Source: Streptomyces aculeolatus (GTDB taxonomy: Bacteria > Actinomycetota > Actinomycetes > Streptomycetales > Streptomycetaceae). Taken from it: DNA of 64,000 nt. Location of the stretch: contig NZ_JAINRD010000004.1 of NCBI RefSeq assembly GCF_020400605.1, forward strand, positions 248,001-312,000, given 5' to 3'. Within the stretch, counting starts at the first letter, position 1. Each line of letters opens with the position of its first letter. Positions 1 to 8,194 of this stretch are shown one piece after another. The notes beneath the pieces are model-generated. The model did not search any database. It saw only the letters and a list, made by a program, of their open reading frames with translations, and was not told the DNA's origin. The translations under genes were made by a program, and so were the position numbers.

Positions 1-61
1 GTTCGCGGGTGCCCGCCGTGGCCTCGTACTTCCGCTCGATTTCGCGCACCGTGTCCACCAT
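1..61 (-). CDS. CYTH-domain protein, N-terminal fragment
   Basis: Only the first 20 codons are inside the window; the gene continues past the left edge on the minus strand. The visible peptide contains EIERKYEAT. Its EIERK stretch matches the ExExK signature that opens CYTH (triphosphate tunnel) domains, often joined to a CHAD domain in streptomycetes. The family binds triphosphate or polyphosphate in a beta-barrel tunnel. There is no ribosome-binding site; instead a TAAATT hexamer lies six bases before the ATG, so the message is probably leaderless. The identification rests on one short motif and its position at the N-terminus. Confidence 0.55.
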   Translation of the reverse strand, partial: MVDTVREIERKYEATAGTRE

Positions 62-67
62 GAATCG

Positions 68-96
68 AATTTAGCCGCGCTCGGCCGGTTGGTCAT
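68..96 (-). promoter_or_regulatory. Candidate promoter of the CYTH gene
   Basis: On the minus strand, ATGACC (96-91) and TAAATT (73-68) are separated by 17 bases, a good fit to the main vegetative promoter pattern. The -10 box ends six bases before the ATG at 61, the geometry expected of a leaderless transcript. This is inference from sequence only. Confidence 0.45.
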
Positions 97-189
97 GAGG
101 TGCTGCGGGGTCGGATCGCGGAAGGTGCCGGGTGGCGGGGCCCCCGGGCGTGTCCTAGCGTCGCGCCCAGAACGACAAGGAGCTCGCCC

Positions 190-753
190 ATGGCCCAGAC
201 GCGCACCATCCCCATCATCAGCTACGCCGAGGACGTCGAGGAGGGCGTGACCGGCGTCGACGCCGGGCTGCTGGTGCTGCGGGCGGTGGTGGGCGTGATC
301 GTGGCGGGGCACGGGGCGCAGAAGCTCCTCGGCTGGTTCGACGGCCCGGGGTTCGACCCGACGGCGTCGACCCTGGACGCGGCCGGCTACCCCGCGGAGC
401 GGGCGATGACGTGGGTGCTGGGGCTGAGCGAGATCGTCGGCGGCCTCGCGCTGGTCATCGGCTTCCTCACCCCGTTGGCGGCCGCCGCCGTGATCGGCGT
501 GATGATCAACGCCGTGGCGGTCAAGTGGGGCTTCGACTGGAGCGGTCCGATCGCGGCGACGGATCCGAGGGGCATCGAGTACGAGTTCCTGCTCGGCGGC
601 GCGGGCGTGGCACTGGCGCTGACCGGGGCCGGGCTGGTCTCCGTGGACGGCGCGCTGGGCGCGCTGCGCGGCGGGCGGCTCGCGGCCGGGCTGGCCGCGG
701 TGCTGCTGGGGACGGCCGCGGGGGTCGCGGTGCTCCTCCTGCGGCTGCTGTAG
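190..753 (+). CDS. DoxX family membrane protein
   Basis: A 187-residue protein with four hydrophobic segments. The N-terminal block contains LLVLRAVVGVIVAGHGAQKL followed by GWF, the hallmark of the DoxX/DoxD-like family. These inner-membrane proteins have poorly defined roles, in some bacteria linked to redox or thiol-stress complexes. The ATG at 190 is chosen because AAGGAG lies seven bases upstream; a longer in-frame extension to position 100 has no such site. It is a single-gene unit, convergent with rodA. The exact function cannot be read from the sequence. Confidence 0.85.
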   Translation: MAQTRTIPIISYAEDVEEGVTGVDAGLLVLRAVVGVIVAGHGAQKLLGWFDGPGFDPTASTLDAAGYPAERAMTWVLGLSEIVGGLALVIGFLTPLAAAAVIGVMINAVAVKWGFDWSGPIAATDPRGIEYEFLLGGAGVALALTGAGLVSVDGALGALRGGRLAAGLAAVLLGTAAGVAVLLLRLL

Positions 754-761
754 CGCGGGCG

Positions 762-789
762 GGGCCCCGACGCCGTGGCACCGGGGCCC
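762..789. terminator. Hairpin between convergent doxX-like gene and rodA
   Basis: GGGCCCCG (762-769) pairs with CGGGGCCC (782-789) around a 12-base loop. It sits between the stop codons of two convergent genes and could stop transcription from both sides. There is no U-tract, which is usual for this GC-rich genome. Confidence 0.5.
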
Positions 790-804
790 GCCTCGACAGA
801 GCTC

Positions 805-2004
805 TCAGGCCGACAGCGGCCGCTGTGCCTTGATGGACTGCAGCAGCCCCACCGCGATCCACACCGCGAACATCGACGAGCCGCCGTAGCTGACGAACGG
901 CAGCGGCAGGCCCGCGACGGGCATGATGCCGAGCGTCATCCCGATGTTCTCGAACGCCTGGAACGCGAACCACGCCACCACGCCCGCCGCGACGATCGTG
1001 CCGTACAGGTCGCTGGCGTCCCGTGCGATCCGGCACGCCCGCCACAGCATCACGCCGAGCAGCACCAGGATGAGGCCCGCGCCGACGAAGCCCAGCTCCT
1101 CCCCCGCGACCGTGAAGATGAAGTCGGTCTGCTGCTCGGGCACGAACTGGCCCGTCGTCTGGCTGCCTTCGCCCAGGCCCTTGCCGGTCGCCCCGCCGGA
1201 GCCGATGGCGATACGGGCCTGGTTGGTGTTGTAGCCGACGCCGGCCGGGTCGAGCGCCGGGTTGGCGAAGGCCGCGAAGCGGGCGACCTGGTACTCGTCG
1301 AGCATCCCCAGCGAGACGATCAGCGCCGCGCCGCTGACGCCGGCCAGCACCAGCCCCAGCACCCAGCGGTTCGACGCGCCGGAGGCCAGCAGCACGCCCA
1401 GCACGATCGACGTCAGCACCATCGCGGAGCCGAGGTCCGGCATCAGCACGACGATCCCGATGGGCACCGCGGCCATGCCCAGGGCCTGCACGACGGTCCG
1501 GTGGTCGGGGTGCTCCCGGTCGCCCGCGTCGACCCGGGCGGCCAGGATCATCGCCATCCCCAGGATGATCGTGATCTTGGTGAACTCGGCCGGCTGGACC
1601 GTGAAGCCGCCGCCCAGGTCGAGCCAGGCGCGGGAGCCGTTGATGGTGCTGCCCAGCGGGCTGAGCACCATGGCGACGAGCACCAGCGACAGCCCGTACA
1701 GCAGCGGCACCACCCCGCGCAGCGTGCGGTGGCCGACCCAGACGGTGGCGGCCATCAGCGCGATGCCGATGGTGGTGAAGATCGCGTGCCTTATCACGAA
1801 GAAGTACGGGTCGCCGCCCGTCAGGTCGTCGCGGTTGCGGGTCGCGGACCAGACCAGCGCGGTGCCCATGACGGACAGCGCGAGCCCGGAGAACATCAGC
1901 ATCCAGTCGACCCGCCGCACCAGCGAGTCGCGCGCGGTCAGCCTGCCCCACGTGCCCAGCTCGGGGGTGAAGCGCCGGACCGAGTACCCGTCGGCGGCCG
2001 TCAT
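805..2004 (-). CDS. rodA: RodA/FtsW-family peptidoglycan polymerase (SEDS)
   Basis: A 399-residue polytopic protein with about ten membrane helices. It has the SEDS signature in the C-terminal half (VPEQQTDFIFTVAGEELGFVG, then LPLPFVSYGGSS). SEDS proteins are glycosyltransferases that polymerise lipid II in partnership with a class B PBP. The ATG at 2004 overlaps the pbp2 stop as ATGA, so the two are translationally coupled; the longer in-frame extension reads through pbp2 and is rejected. It is the last gene of the mreB-mreC-mreD-pbp2-rodA operon. The equivalent gene in S. coelicolor is called sfr and acts in spore-wall synthesis. Confidence 0.93.
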   Translation of the reverse strand: MTAADGYSVRRFTPELGTWGRLTARDSLVRRVDWMLMFSGLALSVMGTALVWSATRNRDDLTGGDPYFFVIRHAIFTTIGIALMAATVWVGHRTLRGVVPLLYGLSLVLVAMVLSPLGSTINGSRAWLDLGGGFTVQPAEFTKITIILGMAMILAARVDAGDREHPDHRTVVQALGMAAVPIGIVVLMPDLGSAMVLTSIVLGVLLASGASNRWVLGLVLAGVSGAALIVSLGMLDEYQVARFAAFANPALDPAGVGYNTNQARIAIGSGGATGKGLGEGSQTTGQFVPEQQTDFIFTVAGEELGFVGAGLILVLLGVMLWRACRIARDASDLYGTIVAAGVVAWFAFQAFENIGMTLGIMPVAGLPLPFVSYGGSSMFAVWIAVGLLQSIKAQRPLSA

Positions 2005-4088
2005 CGCGCCTCGATCCTGCCGTCCGGCGAGATCTTCGGCAGCTTCTTCTCCGGCTTGGGCAGCAGCGCCTTCTTCGGGTCGATGCCGCCGCCCTTGCCG
2101 ACGCCGTACAGCGCGTCGTACACGGCGCGGACCGCGGGCGCCGAGGCGCCGGAGCCGGTGCCGCCCTGGGACATCGTCATGACGATCGCGTACTCGTCGG
2201 TGTACGTCGCGAACCACGACGTCGTCTGCTTGCCGTAGACCTCGGCGGTACCGGTCTTCGCGTGCATCGGGATCTCGTCCTGCGGCCAGCCGCCGAAGCG
2301 CCAGGCGGCGGTGCCCCGGGTGGCGACGCCCGCGAGCGCATCGTCTATGGCGGCGTGGGTGGCCTTGTCCAGCGGCAGCTTGCCGTGCGCCTTCGGCTCG
2401 ATCATGTCGACCTTCTTGCCGTCGGCGCTGACGACGGCCTTGCCGACGGTCGGGTCGTACAGCGTGCCGCCGTTGGCGATGGCGGCGTACATGGTGGCCA
2501 TCTGGATCGGCGTGACGAGCGTGTCGCCCTGGCCGATGGAGTAGTTGACGGAGTCACCGGCGCGCATCCGCATGCCCTCCAGGCAGTTCTCGTACGCGAT
2601 GCGCTCGGCGTAGTCGCCGTCCTGCTTGCCCTGCTTGCACCAGGCGTCCTTGTTGGCCTGCCAGTAGTCCTTCTTCCACTGCCGGTCGGGCACCCGGCCG
2701 GTGACCTCGTTGGGCAGGTCGACGCCGGTCTCCTCGCCGAGGCCGTACTGGTGGGCGGTCTTGTAGAACCAGTCGTCGGGCTTCTTCTTCGGCTTGTTGC
2801 CGCCGTCGTTCAGCCACTCCTGGTGCGCCAGCCGGTAGTACACCGTGTCGCAGGAGACCTCCAGCGCGCGGCCGAGGTCGATCGCGCCGTAGCTCTGCGA
2901 CTCGAAGTTCTTGAAGACCTGGCCGCCGATGCTGTAGTCGCTGCTGCACTCGTAGTTGCCGTCGAAGTCGTAGCCGGCGTTGACCGCGGCGGTCGTCGGG
3001 ATCGGCTTGAAGATCGAGCCGGGTGCCGACTGGCCCTGGATCGCCCGGTTCAGCAGCGGGTAGTTGGCCTTCTTGCCGGTGAGCTGCTTGTACGTGCCGG
3101 CGTCGATGCCGCCGACCCAGTCGTTCGGGTCGTACGAGGGGTTGGACGCCATGGCGACGATGCGGCCGGTGTCGGCCTCCATCACCACCATCGCGCCGGA
3201 GTCCGCCTTGTAGTTCATGCCGGTGTTGTCGTCGAACTGCGTACGGGCCGCCTTCATCGCCTTGGCCAGCTCCTCCTCGGCCAGCGCCTGCACCCGCGAG
3301 TCGATGCTGGTGACCAGGTTGGAGCCGGGCACGCCCGGCTGCTTGTCGGCCTCCCCTATCACCCGCCCGAGCTTGTCCACGCGGTAGTTCGTCACGCCGG
3401 CCTGGCCGCGCAGCTGGGAGTCGTACGAGCGCTCCAGCCCGGAGCGGCCGATCTGGTCGGTGCGCAGCAGCGGGTTGTCGCCGCCCTCGGCCTGGGCGAT
3501 CTCCTCGTCGGTGACCGGCGAGAGGTAGCCGAGGACCTGCGCGGTGTTCGCGTCGTTCGGCGCGCCGTAGCGGCGGACGGCGCTGGGCTCCGCGGTGATG
3601 CCGGGGAACTCCTCCTCGCGCTCGCGGATCTGCAGCGCCTGGCGGGCCGTGGCCTCGTCGGTGATGGGGATCGGCTGGTACGGGGAGCCGTTCCAGCACG
3701 GCTTGGGCGTCTTGGCGTCGCAGAGCCGCACGCGCTCCATGACCGTCTTGGGGTCCATGCCGAGGACGCCGGCGAGCTTGGTCAGTATCGCCTCGCCGTC
3801 GTCGTCCATCTTCATCAGGTCGGTGCGGCTGGCGGAGACCACGAGGCGGGTCTCGTTGTCGGCGAGCGGCTCGCCGCGGGAGTCGAGGATGGAGCCGCGC
3901 ACGGCGGGTTCGATGACCTGCTGGACGTGGTTGCCCGCGGCCTCCGCCTCGTACTCGTCGCCGTTGCGGATCTGCAGGTACCACAGCCGGCCGCCCAGGG
4001 TGAGCAGCAGCGAGAGCACGAGGACCTGGATGCCGACGAGCCGGACGGTGACCCGGGTGGACTTGCCGGTCTCCGGGATGTTGGTCAC
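2001..4088 (-). CDS. mrdA: Class B penicillin-binding protein 2 (transpeptidase)
   Basis: A 695-residue protein with one N-terminal membrane anchor (about residues 15-37), a PBP dimerisation domain and a transpeptidase domain. Active-site motifs are visible: SIFK (Ser358 and Lys361), SCD at 412-414, and KTG near residue 610. It cross-links peptidoglycan outside the membrane, paired with the adjacent RodA. The start is GTG at 4088, overlapping the mreD stop as GTGA. Both ends therefore overlap neighbouring genes, giving a tightly coupled mre operon. The ordering matches the spore-wall synthesising cluster of streptomycetes. Confidence 0.95.
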   Translation of the reverse strand: MTNIPETGKSTRVTVRLVGIQVLVLSLLLTLGGRLWYLQIRNGDEYEAEAAGNHVQQVIEPAVRGSILDSRGEPLADNETRLVVSASRTDLMKMDDDGEAILTKLAGVLGMDPKTVMERVRLCDAKTPKPCWNGSPYQPIPITDEATARQALQIREREEEFPGITAEPSAVRRYGAPNDANTAQVLGYLSPVTDEEIAQAEGGDNPLLRTDQIGRSGLERSYDSQLRGQAGVTNYRVDKLGRVIGEADKQPGVPGSNLVTSIDSRVQALAEEELAKAMKAARTQFDDNTGMNYKADSGAMVVMEADTGRIVAMASNPSYDPNDWVGGIDAGTYKQLTGKKANYPLLNRAIQGQSAPGSIFKPIPTTAAVNAGYDFDGNYECSSDYSIGGQVFKNFESQSYGAIDLGRALEVSCDTVYYRLAHQEWLNDGGNKPKKKPDDWFYKTAHQYGLGEETGVDLPNEVTGRVPDRQWKKDYWQANKDAWCKQGKQDGDYAERIAYENCLEGMRMRAGDSVNYSIGQGDTLVTPIQMATMYAAIANGGTLYDPTVGKAVVSADGKKVDMIEPKAHGKLPLDKATHAAIDDALAGVATRGTAAWRFGGWPQDEIPMHAKTGTAEVYGKQTTSWFATYTDEYAIVMTMSQGGTGSGASAPAVRAVYDALYGVGKGGGIDPKKALLPKPEKKLPKISPDGRIEAR

Positions 4089-4804
4089 AGCCGCTTCACC
4101 CCTTTGATGCGGGTGGCCTTGGCGGACTTGGACTTGGGGCCGAACAGGTTGCCGCGCTGCCGGCCGATGCCGCCGCGCCCGTAGGAGCGGGCGCGCTTGA
4201 CGGCGGCGCGGCTGGCGGTGCCGCCGGCCAGCCAGCGGTACGACGAGTCGCCGGCCGCCGAGCCGCCGGTGGCGGTCTCCGCGGCCTCGACGGTCGTGCC
4301 GCGGTCGGCCCTGCGGGCCAGCGCCATCACCAGCGGCACGGTGAACGGGGCGAGCAGCAGGTCGTAGATCGCGGCGGTGAAGACCAGGCTGCCCAGGCCC
4401 ACGCCGCGCACCGAGCCCTCGCCGACGAGGGCGCCGACGCCCGCGTACAGCAGGGTGGAGCCGACCGCGGCGCAGCCGACGACCATCATCGGGCCCGCGG
4501 CGGTGCGCACCTGGCCGGACTCGGGCTTGATGAGCCCGGCGAGGTAGCCGATGACGGCGAGGACGAGCGCGTAGCGGCCCACGGCGTGGTCGGCGGGCGG
4601 CGCGATGTCGGCGAGCAGGCCGGCAGTGAAGCCGACGAGGGCGCCGCCGACGTGTCCGTAGACCATCGCGAGGGCGAGGACGACCAGGAGCGTCAGATCC
4701 GGTACGGCACCGGGCAGATGGAGCCGGGCGAGCACGGTGACCTGGAAGACGAGGGCGGTCACCAGCAGCAAGGCGCAGAGCAGGACGCGGTTCACGTGCC
4801 TCAT
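4085..4804 (-). CDS. mreD: Rod shape-determining protein MreD
   Basis: A 239-residue membrane protein with about five hydrophobic segments, including the MreD-like run PDLTLLVVLALAMVYGHVGG. The last 40 residues or so form a very basic hydrophilic tail (many Lys and Arg) that typical MreD proteins lack. MreD couples cytoplasmic MreB to MreC and the PBP2/RodA synthase. The ATG at 4804 is chosen because it begins just after the mreC stop (four bases between) and gives the normal short N-terminus; a 37-residue upstream extension would run into mreC. Confidence 0.9.
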   Translation of the reverse strand: MRHVNRVLLCALLLVTALVFQVTVLARLHLPGAVPDLTLLVVLALAMVYGHVGGALVGFTAGLLADIAPPADHAVGRYALVLAVIGYLAGLIKPESGQVRTAAGPMMVVGCAAVGSTLLYAGVGALVGEGSVRGVGLGSLVFTAAIYDLLLAPFTVPLVMALARRADRGTTVEAAETATGGSAAGDSSYRWLAGGTASRAAVKRARSYGRGGIGRQRGNLFGPKSKSAKATRIKGVKRL

Positions 4805-4808
4805 GCGG

Positions 4809-5846
4809 TCAGTTCCCGTCCTCTCCGGCTGCGGGGCCCCCTGCGGCGGGCTCGCCGGCCGGGTCCTCCCCGGCTCCGGCACCGGCGCCGGCGTCGGCCT
4901 CCCCCTCCGCCTCACCGCCCCCGGCGCCTTCCGCGCCCTCGCCGCCCGGGGGGACGGTGACGGTGACGGTGGGCGTCGGCGTGGCCTTCGGCGCGGGCGG
5001 CAGCACCGCGTCGCGCGGGTCGTCGCGGGGCGGCTGGACGACGACGCCGAGGATGTCGAGCCGGGTGAACGAGGCGTACGGCTCGACGTACACGGTGCGC
5101 GTGACGTCGCCGACCGGCTCGACCGACGAGACGACTCCTATCGGCACGCCCGGCACGAACGGGCGCGAGCCGTGGGAGCCGAAGGTCACCAGGCGGTCGC
5201 CCTTCTGGACCTTCAGCTTGCCGTTGAGCAGTTCGACCTTCATGGGCCGGTCGCCCTGACCGGTGGCGAAGCCCAGCTCGCTGGTCTTCTCCAGCCGGGT
5301 GCCGACCGTGAACTCCGGGTCGTTGGCGAGCAGCACCGTGGCCGTGGACGGGCCGACGGTGGTGATACGGCCGACGAGCCCGTCGCCGTTGAGAACGGTC
5401 ATGTCCCGCTCCAGGCCGTCGTCGGAACCGGCGTCGATGGTCACGGTCCAGGACAGGCCCTGGGCCGCTCCTATGGCGATGACCTGGGCGCCCTTGATGC
5501 CGTACCGGCCCGCGCCCGCGTTGCCCAGGATCCTGTCCAGCTCCGCGGCGCGGGCGCGGTTGCGGTCGTCGCTGCCCAGCCGCTGCTTCAGCTCGGCGTT
5601 CTGCCGCTGCAGCTCGGCGATGCGGCCGTGCCGGTCCCCCGACTCGCGCACCGCCTCGATCGCGTTGCCCACCGGGTCGACCACGTCGGCGACGCCGTTC
5701 TCGACCGGCCCGAGCGCCGCCGCGGCCCCCCGCTTCGTGGCATCCAGGGGAGAGTCGTCCCCGCCCCGGATGTCGACCGTGATCAGCGCGAACGAGATGG
5801 TGATGAGCAGCAGGAGCAGGACCCGGCTCTCTCGTGTGTCCCTCAC
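4809..5846 (-). CDS. mreC: Rod shape-determining protein MreC
   Basis: A 345-residue protein with an N-terminal membrane anchor (RVLLLLLITISFALITV, about residues 8-24), then a coiled-coil segment (RHGRIAELQRQNAELKQRL) and the beta-rich MreC domain. The C-terminus is a low-complexity Pro/Glu/Ala/Gly tail. MreC is the extracytoplasmic scaffold that activates the PBP2-RodA pair. The start is GTG at 5846, 54 bases after the mreB stop. Confidence 0.93.
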   Translation of the reverse strand: MRDTRESRVLLLLLITISFALITVDIRGGDDSPLDATKRGAAAALGPVENGVADVVDPVGNAIEAVRESGDRHGRIAELQRQNAELKQRLGSDDRNRARAAELDRILGNAGAGRYGIKGAQVIAIGAAQGLSWTVTIDAGSDDGLERDMTVLNGDGLVGRITTVGPSTATVLLANDPEFTVGTRLEKTSELGFATGQGDRPMKVELLNGKLKVQKGDRLVTFGSHGSRPFVPGVPIGVVSSVEPVGDVTRTVYVEPYASFTRLDILGVVVQPPRDDPRDAVLPPAPKATPTPTVTVTVPPGGEGAEGAGGGEAEGEADAGAGAGAGEDPAGEPAAGGPAAGEDGN

Positions 5847-5900
5847 GTGCTTCCGAAGCGCCTTCCTGGATGTCCCGGAGGTGGGGTGCGGACTTGGGGG

Positions 5901-6932
5901 CTAGCGACGGGGCTGCGCGTCCAGAACCTGCTGCAGCGCCTCGAACTCCTCGACGCACTTGCCGGAGCCGAGCGCGACGGAGTCGAGCGGCTCCTCGGCG
6001 AGGTGGATCGGCATCCCCGTCTCGTGCCGCAGCCGCTCGTCGAGGCCGGCCAGCAGCGCGCCGCCCCCGGTGAGCACGATGCCGCGGTCCATGATGTCGC
6101 CGGACAGCTCCGGCGGGCACTTGTCGAGCGTCGTCTTGACCGCGTCGACGATCGCGTTGAGCGGCTCCTCCATGGCCTTGCGCACCTCGGCGGAGGAGAT
6201 CACGACCGTCTTCGGCAGCCCGCTGACCAGGTCGCGGCCGCGGATCTCGGTGTGCTCGTCGCGGTCGGTGTCGTACGCGGAGCCGATGGTGATCTTGATC
6301 ATCTCGGCGGTGCGCTCGCCGAGCAGGAGGCTGTACTCCTTCTTGATGTGCTGGATGATCGCGTTGTCCAGCTCGTCCCCGGCGACCCGGATGGACTGCG
6401 CCGTCACGATGCCGCCGAGGGAGATCACCGCGACCTCGGTGGTGCCGCCGCCGATGTCCACGACCATGTTGCCCGTCGCCTCGTGCACCGGGAGCCCGGA
6501 GCCGATGGCCGCCGCCATGGGCTCTTCGATGATGTGCACCTGGCGCGCGCCCGCCTGGGTCGACGCCTCGATGACCGCGCGGCGTTCGACTCCCGTGATG
6601 CCCGAGGGGACGCAGACCACGACGCGCGGGCGGGCGAGGTAGCGGCGCTTGTGGATCTTCAGGATGAAGTAGCGCAGCATGCGCTCGGTGATCTCGAAGT
6701 CGGCGATGACGCCGTCCTTCAGGGGGCGCACCGCGACGATGTTGCCCGGGGTGCGGCCGATCATCTTCTTGGCCTCGGCGCCGACGGCGAGGATCCCGCC
6801 GGTGTTGGTGTTGATGGCCACGACCGACGGCTCGTTCAGGACGATGCCCCGGCCTCTGACGTACACCAGCGTGTTGGCGGTCCCAAGGTCGACGGCCATG
6901 TCGCGGCCGATGAAAGACATGCTATTCGCCAT
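5901..6932 (-). CDS. mreB: Actin-like cell-shape protein MreB
   Basis: A 343-residue actin-fold ATPase. The phosphate-1 motif [10 protein letters not shown] is near the N-terminus, the phosphate-2 motif [13 protein letters not shown] is near residue 160, and the adenosine motif [15 protein letters not shown] is near the C-terminus. It polymerises on the inner membrane and organises wall synthesis; in streptomycetes it mainly supports spore-wall formation rather than vegetative tip growth. The start is placed at the ATG at 6932 (MANSMSF...), with GGAAGG upstream. An ATG seven codons earlier lacks a ribosome site, and one four codons later is also possible. It is the first gene of the five-gene mre operon. 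Confidence 0.95.
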   Translation of the reverse strand: MANSMSFIGRDMAVDLGTANTLVYVRGRGIVLNEPSVVAINTNTGGILAVGAEAKKMIGRTPGNIVAVRPLKDGVIADFEITERMLRYFILKIHKRRYLARPRVVVCVPSGITGVERRAVIEASTQAGARQVHIIEEPMAAAIGSGLPVHEATGNMVVDIGGGTTEVAVISLGGIVTAQSIRVAGDELDNAIIQHIKKEYSLLLGERTAEMIKITIGSAYDTDRDEHTEIRGRDLVSGLPKTVVISSAEVRKAMEEPLNAIVDAVKTTLDKCPPELSGDIMDRGIVLTGGGALLAGLDERLRHETGMPIHLAEEPLDSVALGSGKCVEEFEALQQVLDAQPRR

Positions 6933-7105
6933 GGGATACGTCTGGCCTTCCAAGGTGATGGCGGACGGGGGTCGGCAGCAGGGCGACGCGCGCTACGGCC
7001 CGTGGGGGCCATCGTAGTCTCGCGAGGTCGCGGAGGGAGCGAGGGTGTCGCAGTCAATACGGCACCGTGTCGGTTGCGCTTTCCCCCTTTTCGCTTGCAC
7101 ATGCC

Positions 7106-7136
7106 AAGAGGCGACCGAAAGATCCGGTCGCCTCTT
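7106..7136 (-). terminator. ndk terminator
   Basis: A perfect 11-bp stem, AAGAGGCGACC (7106-7116) against GGTCGCCTCTT (7126-7136), with a 9-base loop. It starts 35 bases past the ndk stop and separates ndk from the mreB promoter region. Confidence 0.75.
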
Positions 7137-7170
7137 CGGGGGCCGGGCGCGCTGCCGACCTGCGCGGACG

Positions 7171-7584
7171 TCAGGCGAGCTCCGGGAAGAACAGCTTCAG
7201 CTCGCGCGCGGCGGATTCCTCGGAGTCGGAGGCGTGCACGAGGTTCTCACGAACGATGGTGCCGAAGTCGCCGCGGATGCTGCCGGGCGCGGCGGCGATC
7301 GGGTCGGTGGGACCGGACAGCGTCCGGACTCCCTCGATGACCCGCTCACCCTCGACCACGAGCGCGACGACGGGTCCTGAGGACATGAACTCCACCAACG
7401 GCTCGTAGAACGGCCGGCCCACGTGCTCGGCGTAGTGCTGCTCCAGGATCGAGCGGTCGAGGGTGCGCAGCTCGAGCGCGGCGATCGACCAGCCGGCCTT
7501 CCGCTCGATCCGGCCGATGATCTCGCCGACCAGCCCGCGGCGTACCGCGTCGGGCTTGAGGAGGACGAGCGTGCGCTGGCTCAT
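7171..7584 (-). CDS. ndk: Nucleoside diphosphate kinase
   Basis: A 137-residue, full-length NDK. It transfers the gamma-phosphate of ATP to NDPs through a phosphohistidine; the catalytic residue is His117 in ENLVHASDS. The N-terminal QRTLVLLKPDAVRRGLVGEI and the RPFY loop are typical of the family. The ATG at 7584 has AGGAG seven bases upstream; a 24-residue in-frame extension has no such site. It lies downstream of folC and DUF4233 on the same strand, as in other streptomycetes. Confidence 0.97.
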   Translation of the reverse strand: MSQRTLVLLKPDAVRRGLVGEIIGRIERKAGWSIAALELRTLDRSILEQHYAEHVGRPFYEPLVEFMSSGPVVALVVEGERVIEGVRTLSGPTDPIAAAPGSIRGDFGTIVRENLVHASDSEESAARELKLFFPELA

Positions 7585-7683
7585 GTACGGCTCCTGGCAG
7601 TGCGTTGCTGACTCGGGGGAATCCGACCTTACCCGGCCCCTCGCGGGCGCCCGCACACCTCCCTGCCCCGCGGCCGCGGGAGG

Positions 7684-8046
7684 CTACGCCGGGGCGCCGC
7701 CGGCCTTCTCGGCGGCGGCGGCGCGGGCCCGCGCCGCCTTGGCCTCGTCGACGATCCGGCCGTAGTGCACCGACGCCCACCACAGGGCGGCGAAGATCGC
7801 GCCCAGGAAGAACATCGCCGGCACGACGAAGCCGGAGGCGATCAGGGCGACCTGCACCGCCCAGCCGACCTGCACGGCGCCGGGGCGGCCGAGCATGCCG
7901 CAGACCAGCACGCACAGCACCATGACGGCGCCGCTGACCCCCCAGATCGTGCTGTTCGACAGGTCGGACTGCTGCATCGCGACGAGACCCGTCAGGCCGA
8001 CGACGAGGATCTCGCCGACCAGCGTGCTCGCACAGAGCGTGCGCAT
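7684..8046 (-). CDS. DUF4233 membrane protein
   Basis: A 120-residue protein with three or four hydrophobic segments and a charged Ala/Lys/Arg-rich tail. The N-terminal MRTLCASTLVGEILVVGL and the position directly downstream of folC fit DUF4233, an actinobacterial family almost always found beside folC. Its function is unknown. The start is ATG at 8046, and 148 bases separate it from folC. Confidence 0.85.
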   Translation of the reverse strand: MRTLCASTLVGEILVVGLTGLVAMQQSDLSNSTIWGVSGAVMVLCVLVCGMLGRPGAVQVGWAVQVALIASGFVVPAMFFLGAIFAALWWASVHYGRIVDEAKAARARAAAAEKAGGAPA

Positions 8047-8194
8047 CGCTCGCCTCTCTACTCCGGTCCAGGGTGACGGGGGACCCGGCGCACCGGCATC
8101 GGCGCGCGCGTCCCCTCCGCCAGGGTAATGGCCGCCGCCGAGGCGCCGTCCAGCCGCCTCGGTCCGGCGGCCGGTACGGCCCCCGGATGCCCCG

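Noticed and set aside
4737..7340. Long open frames antisense to the mre genes (and similarly 43419-46763, 50014-51495 plus strand and others).
   Set aside because: They are frame shadows caused by very high GC content. Their proteins are Arg/Gly/Ala/Pro-biased, have no family motif and overlap well-identified genes.
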